Assembly: GCF_025961315.1 (NCBI RefSeq)
Contig: NZ_JAOQNK010000001.1
Location: 5,456,001 to 5,520,000, forward strand
DNA length: 64,000 bases
Source of the DNA: Sphingobacterium kitahiroshimense
GTDB taxonomy: Bacteria > Bacteroidota > Bacteroidia > Sphingobacteriales > Sphingobacteriaceae
Direction: 5' to 3'
This document shows, piece after piece, positions 1 through 9,333 of this stretch. The position numbers and the translations under genes were made by a program. The first letter of the stretch is position 1. Every line of letters begins with the position of its first letter. The notes beneath the pieces were generated by a model, which did not search any database, was not told where the DNA came from, and worked only from the letters and a program-made list of their open reading frames with translations.

Positions 1-2
1 AT

Positions 3-1628
3 GAAGGTTCAGGTACATTATATTATTATCCTGCCTCAGGAGTAAATCCTAATAACCTGCAATTGGAAGCCCCACAGTTGGAGAATATCTTAACAATTAA
101 GGGTAATCTAACACAACATGTGCATGATGTACATGTAGCAGGTATTCGTTTTGTCTACACGGCGCCTACTTTTATGAAGACTTCCGAGCCTCTACTGAGA
201 AGTGATTGGACAATTTATCGGCAGGGAGCAGTTAAAATTGAAGGTGCTGAGCGCTGTGAGATCAAGGAATCGGAATTTGTAGACTTAGGCGGTAATGCCA
301 TCTTTGTCAGTAATTACAATCGGGATGTGAAAATCTCAAATAATTTGATTGAACGTATAGGCGCTGGCGCAATCAACTTTGTGGGAAATCCTGATGCGGT
401 ACGATCCCCGTCTTTTCGTTATGAAAACTTTGTAGCGGAAAGCAAAATGGATACGATTCCTGGTCCTAAATCGGAGGATTATCCAATGAATTGTGAGGCT
501 AGTGACAACTTGATCCGTAAAATAGGAACGATCGAAAAACAGGTTGCTGGAGTTCAGATCGCAATGGCCTCGTCGATCAAAGTACTGTACAATACCATAT
601 ATGAAGTCCCTAGATCGGGAATAAATGTAGGAGATGGAACATGGGGTGGCCATGAAATTGCTTACAATGATGTATTTCATACCGTACTTGAAACAAGTGA
701 TCATGGTGCATTTAATTCTTGGGGAAGAGACCGGTTTTGGCACCCTGACCGCCAAGAGATGGATCGACTATTAGCGGTACATCCTAATTGGGTAACGTTA
801 GATGCGGTGAAGACGACTCTTTTACATGACAACAGATTTCAGTGTGATCACGGTTGGGATATTGATCTGGATGATGGTTCGACGAACTACCAAATCTATA
901 ATAATATTTGTTTAAGCGGTGGCCTCAAACTTAGAGAGGGATTTTATCGAAAAGTATATAATAATGTGATGATCAATAATGGTTTTCATCCACATGTATG
1001 GTTTAAAAATAGTCATGATGTATTCAGAAATAACGTGGTTATGACGGCTCATGAGGATATCCAGGTTAAATATTGGGGAGATACGGTTGATAATAATTAT
1101 TACACAAGTAGCCAGGCATTGTTAAACGATCAATCAAAAGGAATAGAAAGCAATGGAAAGGTGATCTTAGCAAAATATAAAGATGCGTCAATTGGTGACT
1201 TTAGATTGGATGTTCCTAAACTTGATGGCTTTGAAAATTTTGACATGCTACATATGGGAGTTCGTAATCCTCGTCTTAAAGCATTAGCCGAAGGACCTCA
1301 AAGCCCTCAGGTAGCAGAAACGAGAGCGGATACGAAGAAAGATGTATATATGTGGAAAGGAGCAACCCTCAAATCTATTGAAAACTTAGGTGAGCAATCT
1401 GCAGCTGGCCTAGCGTCCATAGCTGGTGTATTGGTACTTAAGGTTGATGAAGGTAGTACAGCATATAAAAACGGATTACGGATAGGGGATGTGATTATAG
1501 GGTGTCAAGATAAAAAGGTAGATCATCTAGCCGACCTTCAGGTAATTTTAAAACGAGATGAAGCTAAAGATTCATTTACTTTAATCGTTCATAGGAACCA
1601 AAATAAACAAACTATTGTGATCAAATAG
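3..1628 (+). CDS. Right-handed beta-helix protein with C-terminal PDZ domain (5' end outside window)
   Basis: The reading frame is open from the left edge; the first ATG-like start inside the window (a TTG at 63) is not a true start, because upstream codons continue a plausible protein (YYYPASGVNPNN...). About 540 residues are visible. The first ~400 are rich in short Asn-containing strands (ISNNLIERIG, YNNVMINNG, VFRNNVV), typical of right-handed parallel beta-helix carbohydrate-active proteins; the strand before LEAPQLE resembles beta-helix proteins grouped near GH141 or other pectin/fucoside-active families. The last ~80 residues form a PDZ fold (GVLVLKVDEGSTAYKNGL, IGDVIIG). The family activity is not decidable from sequence alone: alpha-L-fucosidase (known for GH141) would suit the context, but a lyase or isomerase is possible. 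A hairpin terminator follows. Confidence 0.75.
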   Translation, partial: EGSGTLYYYPASGVNPNNLQLEAPQLENILTIKGNLTQHVHDVHVAGIRFVYTAPTFMKTSEPLLRSDWTIYRQGAVKIEGAERCEIKESEFVDLGGNAIFVSNYNRDVKISNNLIERIGAGAINFVGNPDAVRSPSFRYENFVAESKMDTIPGPKSEDYPMNCEASDNLIRKIGTIEKQVAGVQIAMASSIKVLYNTIYEVPRSGINVGDGTWGGHEIAYNDVFHTVLETSDHGAFNSWGRDRFWHPDRQEMDRLLAVHPNWVTLDAVKTTLLHDNRFQCDHGWDIDLDDGSTNYQIYNNICLSGGLKLREGFYRKVYNNVMINNGFHPHVWFKNSHDVFRNNVVMTAHEDIQVKYWGDTVDNNYYTSSQALLNDQSKGIESNGKVILAKYKDASIGDFRLDVPKLDGFENFDMLHMGVRNPRLKALAEGPQSPQVAETRADTKKDVYMWKGATLKSIENLGEQSAAGLASIAGVLVLKVDEGSTAYKNGLRIGDVIIGCQDKKVDHLADLQVILKRDEAKDSFTLIVHRNQNKQTIVIK

Positions 1629-1744
1629 TTGATCATTAAAAGCATGTTGTTGCTATTTCTACTGAATGTAAGCCACGTGCTGTTGATTGTGTTTTATGAA
1701 ATAGATTAGATCTTCATACGGATAGAGAAAATCTTTAGGTCTAC

Positions 1745-1780
1745 AAAAAAGCCTCTCAGATAATTTTTGAGAGGCTTTTG
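1745..1780. terminator. Rho-independent terminator after the beta-helix gene
   Basis: AAAAGCCTCTCA (1747-1758) and TGAGAGGCTTTT (1768-1779) pair over 12 bp with a 9-base loop. It is flanked by an A-run on the left and T-run on the right, so it could act in both directions. Confidence 0.8.
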
Positions 1781-1850
1781 TTATGGTAAGAATTTTATAA
1801 TCCTTACTAAACTTAAGTTTTTTTAAAGATGTTAATAATGCATGCAAATC

Positions 1851-1905
1851 GGGTAATATAACGTGTATTTGGGATAGATTAGTTTAATAATTTTAGGGTA
1901 ACAAA
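1851..1905 (+). promoter_or_regulatory. Candidate regulator-binding elements upstream of SusC 1
   Basis: GGGTAATATA (1851), GGGATAGATT (1871) and GGGTAACAAA (1896) lie 28-82 bases before the SusC start. The GGGTAA-type repeats resemble those at 61971/61992. A role as an AraC-type operator is inference. Confidence 0.35.
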
Positions 1906-1932
1906 CCAGTTACATTATAAACCAATTTACCT

Positions 1933-4900
1933 ATGTATTTATTCAAACCTATAATTCCAGGTGCATATCGCATGCAGGTATTTCTAAAAAAGACTACCAT
2001 ACCTTTGGTAGTACCGTTCTTTTTAAGCACGCTGTATCTTCCTGTTCATGCTGCATATGCAACAACTTATCAACAGCAGGTCTCCATCACTGGAACGGTT
2101 AAAGATGCGCGGGGTACAGTTCTTCCTGGTGTCACTGTTCAGGTTAAGAGAACTAATCAAACGGTTAAAACTGATGAACAAGGGCGCTTTAGTGTCAATG
2201 CTACCGCAAAAGATGTTTTGCATATTACCTCTGTTGGTTATGAGCCTCAGGATGTGGTGATCGGGGATGCAAAAACATACAGTATCACTTTGCAGGAAGG
2301 TAGTGAGCAAATCGACGAAGTTGTGGTTGTAGGATACGGTACCCAGAAAAAAGTCAACCTTTCCGGGTCTGTGGCGAGTGTATCGGGCAAGACCATTACT
2401 GAGCGTCCGGTTCCTAATGTTCAAAACCTATTGCAGGGACGCATCGCCGGACTTGATGTGGTACAACCTACCGGGGAGCCTGGCAGGGACAATGGGAGCA
2501 TGCGGATAAGGGGGCTTGGGTCGAGCGGAGCGTCGCCCAACCCGCTCGTACTCATTGATGGAGTTGTTGGATCGATGTCCAACTTATCCCCGCAAGATAT
2601 TGAAAATGTTACTGTTCTTAAAGATGCATCTTCCGCTTCTATATATGGCGCAAGAGCAGCTAATGGCGTTATTTTAGTTACCACAAAAAAAGGTAAGCTC
2701 GGAACCAGTAATATTGAATATACAGGAAACTGGGGCACCAGTGAAGCGACCAAATACCCGGATCTGATCACCAATTCGGTGACCTATATGGAGATGTATA
2801 ATTCGGCAAGAGCCAGAAGCGGACAGCCAGCGGTATACACGCAGGCGCAGATCGATAGTTATAAAAATAATCCCAATAGCGCCGAATATCCAAACTTTGA
2901 CTGGTTAGATCATGTGCTCGGAAAAGGTCCTATTCAGAACCACAATCTCAGTGTTAACGGTGGAAGTGAGAAGAGTACGCACAATATCTCCCTCAATTAT
3001 CTGGATCAGAACAGTATTACCAAAGGATATCTTTATAAAAGATACAATGGTCTAACAGATTATACCAATCAGGTTCACAAAAGGATAAAAGTAGGTACTA
3101 ATGTCAACTTTTCATATCAGGATTTTAAAGCGCCCTGGTTGACCAACGATGACCTGTTATTATTGGCCTATGCGGCTGCACCGACGTTTTCACCCTATTT
3201 ACCAGATGGTAGTGGTCGATCGGCTGGACGTGATTATATGAGTACAGGAGGAACTAACCGTACGCCAGAGGAAGTGTACAATACAGGTGCACAGCTGACC
3301 AAAAATTACAATGTCAATGCGCAGGCGTTTGTGGATGTCGACCTTATGGAAGGATTGAAATGGTCTTCAAAGGCAGCGTTTACGTTTTATAATCAGGAAT
3401 ATAAACAGCGCCAGTTTGGTAGCCCTGCCTACGCCTTTCATCCCAACGATAAAGGCGAATATGAGCAGTCGGGAAATGGTAATCCAACTTTTAATGGGCT
3501 TAGACAATCGTCTGACCGTAATATTACCAAAACATTTTACTCGACATTAAACTATGTAAAGACGATAGCTGAAGATCATAATATCAGTGTGTTGGGAGGA
3601 TATGAACAGCAGGATAATAGAAGTACTACAATAGGAGGCGGACGCTATAGTTTTCCTAACAATGTTCTTATGGAACTGGACGGAAGTTCTCCTAAAGATC
3701 AAACCTTGAATGGTAGTTCTTTTGAATGGGCGCTCAAGTCTTTTTTTGGAAGGGCAAACTATGACTACAAAGGAAAGTACTTCTTGGAAGGTAATATTCG
3801 TCATGATGGAACCTCGCGGGTAGGACCAAAATATAGATGGGGAACATTTGGTGGAGGGTCTGCCGCTTGGCGCATCTCAGAAGAAGATTTTATTAAAAAT
3901 AATGCAACTTGGCTGGATAATCTGAAACTACGTGCTTCTTATGGCGCGTTGGGAAATCAGGAAATAACAAGAGATGGGAATCTCGATTATTATCCTTACC
4001 AGAATATCCTTTCCAGTACAACCTATACATTCGCAGATCTAGAAGCTGGTGTTATGAAGAGGCGTCTTGTTGAGAATAATTTACGCTGGGAGAAAACAGC
4101 GATTACCGACATTGGTTTAGATGTTGATATTTACAAAGGGCTCTTTGGTGCAACCATCGACTGGTACAATAAAAATACGACGGATATCCTGGAAACAAGA
4201 ACGGATGTTCCGGCTAGTATGGGTTTAATGCCTCCGATCATCAATGCAGGGGCTATGGTGAATAAAGGAATAGAAATTGAGCTGAGACATCAGAATCAGA
4301 TAGGTGAATTCAATTACGGTGCTAATGTGATCTTCAACCGTTACCGCAATAAAGTGACTAATAGATTGGCCGAGACTTTAGGAACGATTGAAATTGGTCA
4401 GCCTTATAATAATTTCTTCCTATACGATTGGATCGGCATCTTTCAGAGTCAGGCTGATATCGACAATTCACCGAAACAGCCAAATTCTGGTGCAGTTAAA
4501 CCTGGTGACCTGAAGATGCGAGATGTGGACGGTAATGGAAGTATCGGTCCAGAAGATCGCATCCGGATCAGTAGATTCCCGGATTACAGTTATTCTTTCA
4601 ATGTCTATGCAGGTTGGAAAGGATTTAATCTAAGTGCATTCTTTCAGGGCGTACAAGGACAAAAGGTGCAGGTTAGCCAATGGGGTTACGATCCTTTTAT
4701 GCAGGGATCAGCACCACCGACGAGATTTTTGGATGCATGGACACCGACCAATCCGAGTAACACCGTTCCGGCAGTGTACCTGTCAGGTTATGCCGGCGTA
4801 TCGGGATACCCGTCAACCTACTTCTTGCAAGATGCATCTTACTTACGGTTGAAAAATCTATACCTGTCTTATACTTTTCCTGAGTCCATTACCAAACGTA

Positions 4901-5055
4901 TAGCGGCTAAAGGAATTACGGTGTATGTATCGGGCGACAATTTGATCACCTGGACAAAATACGAAGGTAATGATCCGGAAAGATCGGGTTCTGGAAGATT
5001 TGCGCAATTTCCGCAGCTTAAGATGTATACAGCGGGAATCAAGATTAAATACTAA
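1933..5055 (+). CDS. SusC/RagA-family TonB-dependent outer-membrane transporter (pair 1)
   Basis: A 1040-residue TonB-linked outer-membrane protein that takes up oligosaccharides with its SusD partner. It has an N-terminal signal region (cleavage probably near VHA), a carboxypeptidase-regulatory-like domain at about 50-125 (GTVKDARGTVLPGVTVQVK), the conserved TonB-box-like EVVVVGYG at 129-136, the plug signature KDASSASIYGARAANG and a C-terminal barrel ending in an aromatic residue (IKIKY). An internal ATG at 1972 (MQVFLKK) would give a more usual signal peptide start and is a real alternative. The SusD gene follows after 52 bases. The transported glycan cannot be read from sequence; the context suggests fucose/galactose-containing oligosaccharides. 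Confidence 0.95.
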   Translation: MYLFKPIIPGAYRMQVFLKKTTIPLVVPFFLSTLYLPVHAAYATTYQQQVSITGTVKDARGTVLPGVTVQVKRTNQTVKTDEQGRFSVNATAKDVLHITSVGYEPQDVVIGDAKTYSITLQEGSEQIDEVVVVGYGTQKKVNLSGSVASVSGKTITERPVPNVQNLLQGRIAGLDVVQPTGEPGRDNGSMRIRGLGSSGASPNPLVLIDGVVGSMSNLSPQDIENVTVLKDASSASIYGARAANGVILVTTKKGKLGTSNIEYTGNWGTSEATKYPDLITNSVTYMEMYNSARARSGQPAVYTQAQIDSYKNNPNSAEYPNFDWLDHVLGKGPIQNHNLSVNGGSEKSTHNISLNYLDQNSITKGYLYKRYNGLTDYTNQVHKRIKVGTNVNFSYQDFKAPWLTNDDLLLLAYAAAPTFSPYLPDGSGRSAGRDYMSTGGTNRTPEEVYNTGAQLTKNYNVNAQAFVDVDLMEGLKWSSKAAFTFYNQEYKQRQFGSPAYAFHPNDKGEYEQSGNGNPTFNGLRQSSDRNITKTFYSTLNYVKTIAEDHNISVLGGYEQQDNRSTTIGGGRYSFPNNVLMELDGSSPKDQTLNGSSFEWALKSFFGRANYDYKGKYFLEGNIRHDGTSRVGPKYRWGTFGGGSAAWRISEEDFIKNNATWLDNLKLRASYGALGNQEITRDGNLDYYPYQNILSSTTYTFADLEAGVMKRRLVENNLRWEKTAITDIGLDVDIYKGLFGATIDWYNKNTTDILETRTDVPASMGLMPPIINAGAMVNKGIEIELRHQNQIGEFNYGANVIFNRYRNKVTNRLAETLGTIEIGQPYNNFFLYDWIGIFQSQADIDNSPKQPNSGAVKPGDLKMRDVDGNGSIGPEDRIRISRFPDYSYSFNVYAGWKGFNLSAFFQGVQGQKVQVSQWGYDPFMQGSAPPTRFLDAWTPTNPSNTVPAVYLSGYAGVSGYPSTYFLQDASYLRLKNLYLSYTFPESITKRIAAKGITVYVSGDNLITWTKYEGNDPERSGSGRFAQFPQLKMYTAGIKIKY

Positions 5056-5107
5056 TCTAGCCTCTTGAGATAATAAAAAAACGAATATTGATATAAAAAT
5101 AGCAACA

Positions 5108-6637
5108 ATGAAAGCAAAATATACCAGCATATCTTTGATCGCAGTTTTCGTGATCGGTATGCTTAGCTCTTGTAACAAAGACTTTCTGGATAAAGATCCG
5201 ACTACAGCTATTGACGGAGGAGCCTTTTGGACTTCCGATACAGATGTGAAGTTGGCTGTAGCGGGCGTATATAGAAGATTGCAGTCTGGTTTTTATGGCC
5301 AGGGTAAATTATGGTTGGATACCTATTCGGATAATGCACTGGATCGCCATAGTTTTTATGGCTTTGGAGATTTGACCCAGGGTATCGTCAACTCGACTAA
5401 CGTCACCGGCACATTTTATAATACACCTTACGAAGGGATTGCGGGATGTAATTTTTTCTTAGATAATATTGATAAGGCGCCAAGCAGCGATGCTCAAAAA
5501 GCAGTGTATAAGGCTGAGGTTAGATTTATCAGGGCGATGTTTTACTTCGACTTGGTACAGGCATTTGGCGGAGTGATCCTGTATGAGACTGAGCCAAAGA
5601 CTGTGGATGAAAGTAAAATCGTCCAGAGTTCGAAAGAAGATGTGCTGAAGTTTATTCACAGTGAACTTGATTATGCCATCACTAATCTGCCCAATTTAGC
5701 ATATACAGATGGCCATGCCGTAAAAGGGAGTGCGCAGGCCTTAAAAACCCGCGTGTATCTTTATCAGCAAAATTGGCCTTTGGCAGCAAGTACAGCGAAT
5801 GATATCATTACTGGAGGTAAATTTCAGATCTATCAAGGTGGGTACCAGAATCTCTTTTTCACACCTACACAAAAGGACAATCCAGAAATTATATTTTCGA
5901 CGAAATATTCCGCACCCAACAATCCACAGGGTGGTGAGGGTTTATTGGTCGAAGTCGGGTGGTATGGCAGTATAGCACCTTACCAAAATCTGGTCGATGC
6001 TTATGAAATGTCCAACGGTAAAATGATCAATGAAATGGGCTCAGGTTATGTGGCATCAGACCCCTACAGCAATCGTGATCCGCGTTTAAAATTTACGATC
6101 AAAGTGCCGACTGAAGAATATGTCAATCCGGATGGATCAGTATTTGAAGAGTCAGATCCGCTATTGACGACTTATGTTCAGAAAAAATATGTAGATCTGT
6201 CGATGTTGCCGTTCAACAGAACGAAGACGCCACTGACGGATCAGAACATCATCCATACCCGTTATGCCGATGTTTTACTGATGTATGCCGAGGCTAAAAA
6301 TGAAGTGAGCGGTCCTGACCAAAGTATCTACAAAGCGTTGAATGAAATCCGGGAAAGAAAAAGTATCGGTATGCCGAAGGTAAATGAGGCCGTATACAAT
6401 ACCAAAGACAAGTTACGTGATTTTATCTTGCATGAGAGACGGATAGAATTGGCCTTGGAAGGACACCGTTATTACGATCTTAAACGTCGTAATCAAATGG
6501 AAAATGTACTTTCAAAAATTAAAAATCCGGGCGGTGTACAATTGAAATTCGGTGAGAAGAACAATGTTTTACCTTTTGCGCAGGATGAATTGGATAAAAA
6601 TAAACAACTGAAACAAAATGATGATTACACGCCGTAA
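5108..6637 (+). CDS. SusD/RagB-family surface glycan-binding lipoprotein (pair 1)
   Basis: A 509-residue surface lipoprotein that forms the lid of the preceding SusC channel. The signal peptide ends in the lipobox LSSC with Cys22, followed by NKDFLDKDP, the usual SusD start. The TPR-type core shows RFIRAMFYFDLVQAFGG, and the C-terminal part carries the family signature HERRIELALEGHRYYDLKRR. Length is normal for the family. A strong hairpin terminator follows directly, so SusC 1 and SusD 1 form a two-gene unit. Confidence 0.95.
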   Translation: MKAKYTSISLIAVFVIGMLSSCNKDFLDKDPTTAIDGGAFWTSDTDVKLAVAGVYRRLQSGFYGQGKLWLDTYSDNALDRHSFYGFGDLTQGIVNSTNVTGTFYNTPYEGIAGCNFFLDNIDKAPSSDAQKAVYKAEVRFIRAMFYFDLVQAFGGVILYETEPKTVDESKIVQSSKEDVLKFIHSELDYAITNLPNLAYTDGHAVKGSAQALKTRVYLYQQNWPLAASTANDIITGGKFQIYQGGYQNLFFTPTQKDNPEIIFSTKYSAPNNPQGGEGLLVEVGWYGSIAPYQNLVDAYEMSNGKMINEMGSGYVASDPYSNRDPRLKFTIKVPTEEYVNPDGSVFEESDPLLTTYVQKKYVDLSMLPFNRTKTPLTDQNIIHTRYADVLLMYAEAKNEVSGPDQSIYKALNEIRERKSIGMPKVNEAVYNTKDKLRDFILHERRIELALEGHRYYDLKRRNQMENVLSKIKNPGGVQLKFGEKNNVLPFAQDELDKNKQLKQNDDYTP

Positions 6638-6668
6638 TCCCTAAATCTTCATGTTCGATATGACCATG

Positions 6669-6706
6669 AAAAGCCCCCTGATATTATTGTCAGGGGGCTA
6701 TTTTCG
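6669..6706. terminator. Bidirectional terminator between SusD 1 and AraC regulator
   Basis: AGCCCCCTGA (6672-6681) pairs with TCAGGGGGCT (6690-6699) across an 8-base loop, followed by ATTTTCG; A residues precede the left arm. It lies between convergent genes and ends next to the AraC stop codon. Confidence 0.85.
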
Positions 6707-6707
6707 T

Positions 6708-7607
6708 TTACAGGTTATGGCCTCTTACTGATGAGGACATATATTTACCTCGGTATTCCCGAGGTGTTAATCCTTTGAATTTTTTAAAAAACTTGTTGAA
6801 ATTTGAAAGACTATTGAAACCGCAATCGTACGCCAGATTGTTTACCCGGTAATCTTCCTGTGTCAGCAGTTTGCAGGCATGTCCGACACGTACTTCATTG
6901 ACAAATTCTACGAAGGTTTTTTGCGTTCTACTTTTGAAATAACGGCAGAAAGATTGCTTATTCATATAGATCATCTCCGACACGTCTTCCAGATGGATCT
7001 CTTTCGCAAAATTATTGAAAATATGCTTCAAAATAATATCCATACGGTCATTGTCCTTCAGCTGATAGGTATTGGTATAACCTGCTCCAGTGAGTAAGTC
7101 GTATTCTTTAGTCTCACTCAGTATCTGCAGTATTTTAGTCAAGAGGTTCAAACGGGTGAGTACGTCAACTTCATCTGCTAATTGGATCAATAGAGTTTTT
7201 ATCTGCAATTTGGTTTTACCTTTAAAGCGCATACATCGTTTACTCAGCTGAAAAAAATCAGCAAGTGTTTTGACGTTTCCGAATTGGGAAATAATCTTAA
7301 TAATCTTATCTGGATGAAAAAATAGGGTCACGGATTTAGCTTGATTTTCATTTTCAGAAGCGATGAAGTATTCTTTACTATTGTGCCAGACATGGGGAAT
7401 GTTAGAGCCTACCAAGATGAGATCATCTTGGCTAAAACTTTCAATGCTGTCACCGATCATTCTAGTGCCCTCACTTTTGACGACATAATTTATCTGACAT
7501 TCTTCATGAAAATGAAATAGCGTTGAGAAATAAGGCGAGTTGACGATTTTGGTGTCAAACACATCATTTTCTTTACCTTCTAATATTTTAGCTGGAACTG
7601 GTTTCAT
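6708..7607 (-). CDS. AraC-family transcriptional regulator with N-terminal cupin
   Basis: A 299-residue regulator. Residues ~20-120 look like the AraC sugar-sensing cupin (FHFHEECQINYVVKSEGTRMIGD, LVGSNIPHVWHN). The last ~100 residues hold two helix-turn-helix units, with the family signature NNLAYDCGFNSLSNFNKFFKKFKGLTPREYR broken only by usual variation. It is divergently oriented to the GH29/SDR/dehydrogenase operon, 189 bases apart, and probably controls it. It is a close relative of the regulator at 34368-35234: both share the NEVR/MxxGHACKLL segment, indicating duplication inside the locus. Confidence 0.93.
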   Translation of the reverse strand: MKPVPAKILEGKENDVFDTKIVNSPYFSTLFHFHEECQINYVVKSEGTRMIGDSIESFSQDDLILVGSNIPHVWHNSKEYFIASENENQAKSVTLFFHPDKIIKIISQFGNVKTLADFFQLSKRCMRFKGKTKLQIKTLLIQLADEVDVLTRLNLLTKILQILSETKEYDLLTGAGYTNTYQLKDNDRMDIILKHIFNNFAKEIHLEDVSEMIYMNKQSFCRYFKSRTQKTFVEFVNEVRVGHACKLLTQEDYRVNNLAYDCGFNSLSNFNKFFKKFKGLTPREYRGKYMSSSVRGHNL

Positions 7608-7654
7608 AATATCTAGCTACCTTTAATATGATCCCGAAGCAATGCTCTATTGCT

Positions 7655-7720
7655 GCTATATTAAAGTTTGGTTTTTTAATTATGCTAATATAGCGTATAA
7701 ATTGGTGAATTGCCAATTGG
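7655..7720. promoter_or_regulatory. Inverted repeats in AraC/GH29 divergent region
   Basis: GCTATATTA (7655-7663) and TAATATAGC (7686-7694) form a perfect 9-bp inverted repeat; the right arm is part of GCTAATATAGCG, close to the GGTAATATA word seen upstream of other genes here. Beyond it ATTGG (7701) and CCAATTGG (7713-7720, palindromic) follow. This is a plausible operator for the AraC regulator at 6708-7607; no binding is shown. Confidence 0.45.
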
Positions 7721-7796
7721 TTTTTAATTTTTTAAGCCTTTAACTTAGTCATCATATAAACCAGAATAAAATCTTAAGTGTATAATTATTTTTAAT

Positions 7797-9284
7797 ATGG
7801 CATCAATAGGAAAAAAAAGACTTTACTCCAAGTTGAAGATTGGAAAGTTAGGACTTTTGTTAAGTACAATCTCGATGCTGTCGGGTAATGTTCAGGGACA
7901 AGAAAATAAGAGTTTGTATACTTTACAGTCAGATTTTGTCGATCTGAGATTTGGGGTTATGATGCATTTTAACATGGGGACATTTACCGATGAGGAATGG
8001 GCATCGCCCAATCACGACCCCAAGAAATTTAATCCGACCGAGCTTGACTGCAATCAATGGGCTGATGCATGTAAAGCTGCAGGTATGAAGTATGCTATTT
8101 TAACCACAAAACATCATGACGGATTTTGTCTATGGGACTCTAAGTATACGGATTATGATGTCGCAAGTAGTCCCTACAAAAAAGATGTTGTAAAAGAATA
8201 TGTGGATGCATTTCGTAGTCGGGGTATAAAGCCTTGTTTATATTTTTCCATTTGGGACCGTCACAATGGTGTTGAAAACGGAGGGCTGAAAGAAGAGCAG
8301 TTAATACTGAATCAACTCACGGAGCTCTTAACAAATTATGGAGAGATCCCGCAAATTATTTTCGATGGATGGAACTGGAAAATGGGCCATACCCTTATTT
8401 CGTATCAACGCATCTATGATCATGTTAAAAAATTACAACCCAATTGCCTTATATCTGAACATAATGGCAACAGTAATTTTCAAACGGATTTGATTTATTA
8501 TGAAGGACCAAAAGGGGTATTTCCTCCTGGAAATAATGTGTTTGCTTCGCAGATGGCTTTGACGATGACCAACGGCTGGTTTTGGCATGCAGATTCACCT
8601 AAGAATGTCAAAAGTCTGGACTATACGTTGGATAAGCTACAGCGTCTTGAACCGCTATATTGCAATTTCATGCTCAATATAGCGCCTAACCGTAAGGGTC
8701 TTTTTGATAAAGAGGTAGTCGATCGCTTGGTCGAAATTGGAAAAAGATGGAAACCAGATACCTCCCGTTTACCGCTACCGGCACAGCCCGAAACCGTGAA
8801 TAGTTACATTTTACCTGTGGGTATTACCGCTACTGCTGGTAAAGCAGTTACCCAGCCAGCACCTCCAGCTAATGATGGCTCGCCGATCGCAGCGCTGCTG
8901 ACCCAGACCACAGCGAACGTGATGATCGATGGATGCAGTGATGAGATTCCTGATAACGGCGGGTTTTCACCTTTTCAGACTTATTGGGAATTTGCACCTC
9001 ATAAATCACGAGCCCTTGTCCTTGATCTGGGAACAGCCAAAGATATAAGGAAGCTGTATTATCTACCGGCACGCTGGTTAGGTTATAATGGGATAATAAC
9101 TAAATATATGATCTCCACAAGTTTGGATGGTCAAAACTTTAAAAAGATAACGGAAGGGAAGTGGCAGAAAAACACCAATTTAAAGATATCGGATTTTGCT
9201 TCAGTAAAAACGCGTTACGTGAAATTTGAGATTGTAGAATCTGTGGGAGAAGCCATTGTCAGTGAAATTGGCGTTGGAAACTGA
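7797..9284 (+). CDS. GH29 alpha-L-fucosidase (subfamily-A-like) with C-terminal F5/8-type domain
   Basis: A 495-residue secreted exo-fucosidase. A positively charged N-terminus and hydrophobic stretch give a signal peptide ending near VQGQ. GH29 landmarks follow: FGVMMHFNMGTF, AGMKYAILTTKHHDGFCLW and IIFDGW, with Asp190 as the expected nucleophile. Glu221 (SEHNG) is near where the acid/base sits in some relatives, but GH29-A enzymes vary here and I do not assign it firmly. Residues ~370-495 look like a discoidin/F5/8 C (CBM32-like) domain (YYLPARWLGYNGIITKY, VKFEIVESVGE). It starts an operon with the SDR at 9334 and the dehydrogenase at 10130, linking fucose release to oxidation. Confidence 0.9.
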   Translation: MASIGKKRLYSKLKIGKLGLLLSTISMLSGNVQGQENKSLYTLQSDFVDLRFGVMMHFNMGTFTDEEWASPNHDPKKFNPTELDCNQWADACKAAGMKYAILTTKHHDGFCLWDSKYTDYDVASSPYKKDVVKEYVDAFRSRGIKPCLYFSIWDRHNGVENGGLKEEQLILNQLTELLTNYGEIPQIIFDGWNWKMGHTLISYQRIYDHVKKLQPNCLISEHNGNSNFQTDLIYYEGPKGVFPPGNNVFASQMALTMTNGWFWHADSPKNVKSLDYTLDKLQRLEPLYCNFMLNIAPNRKGLFDKEVVDRLVEIGKRWKPDTSRLPLPAQPETVNSYILPVGITATAGKAVTQPAPPANDGSPIAALLTQTTANVMIDGCSDEIPDNGGFSPFQTYWEFAPHKSRALVLDLGTAKDIRKLYYLPARWLGYNGIITKYMISTSLDGQNFKKITEGKWQKNTNLKISDFASVKTRYVKFEIVESVGEAIVSEIGVGN

Positions 9285-9333
9285 TTATGATATAAGTTTT
9301 AGAAGAATTTAAATTAATTAAAATAATACAACT

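Larger units (their letters stand above)
1629..1932. other. Intergenic region upstream of SusC pair 1
   Basis: These 304 bases hold the terminator at 1745-1780 and, near the SusC start, three GGG-led elements: GGGTAATATA at 1851, GGGATAGATT at 1871 and GGGTAACAAA at 1896. The first two are 20 bp apart. The same GGGTAATATA word occurs upstream of SusC pair 3 (61971). A 62-codon minus-strand frame here runs through the terminator hairpin and is not considered a gene. Confidence 0.6.

Noticed and set aside
336..755. 139-codon minus-strand reading frame inside the beta-helix gene
   Set aside because: Lies wholly within a well supported plus-strand gene and has no recognisable domain; a shadow frame.
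1659..1847. 62-codon minus-strand frame after the beta-helix gene
   Set aside because: Runs across the terminator hairpin at 1745-1780 and has no protein-like features.
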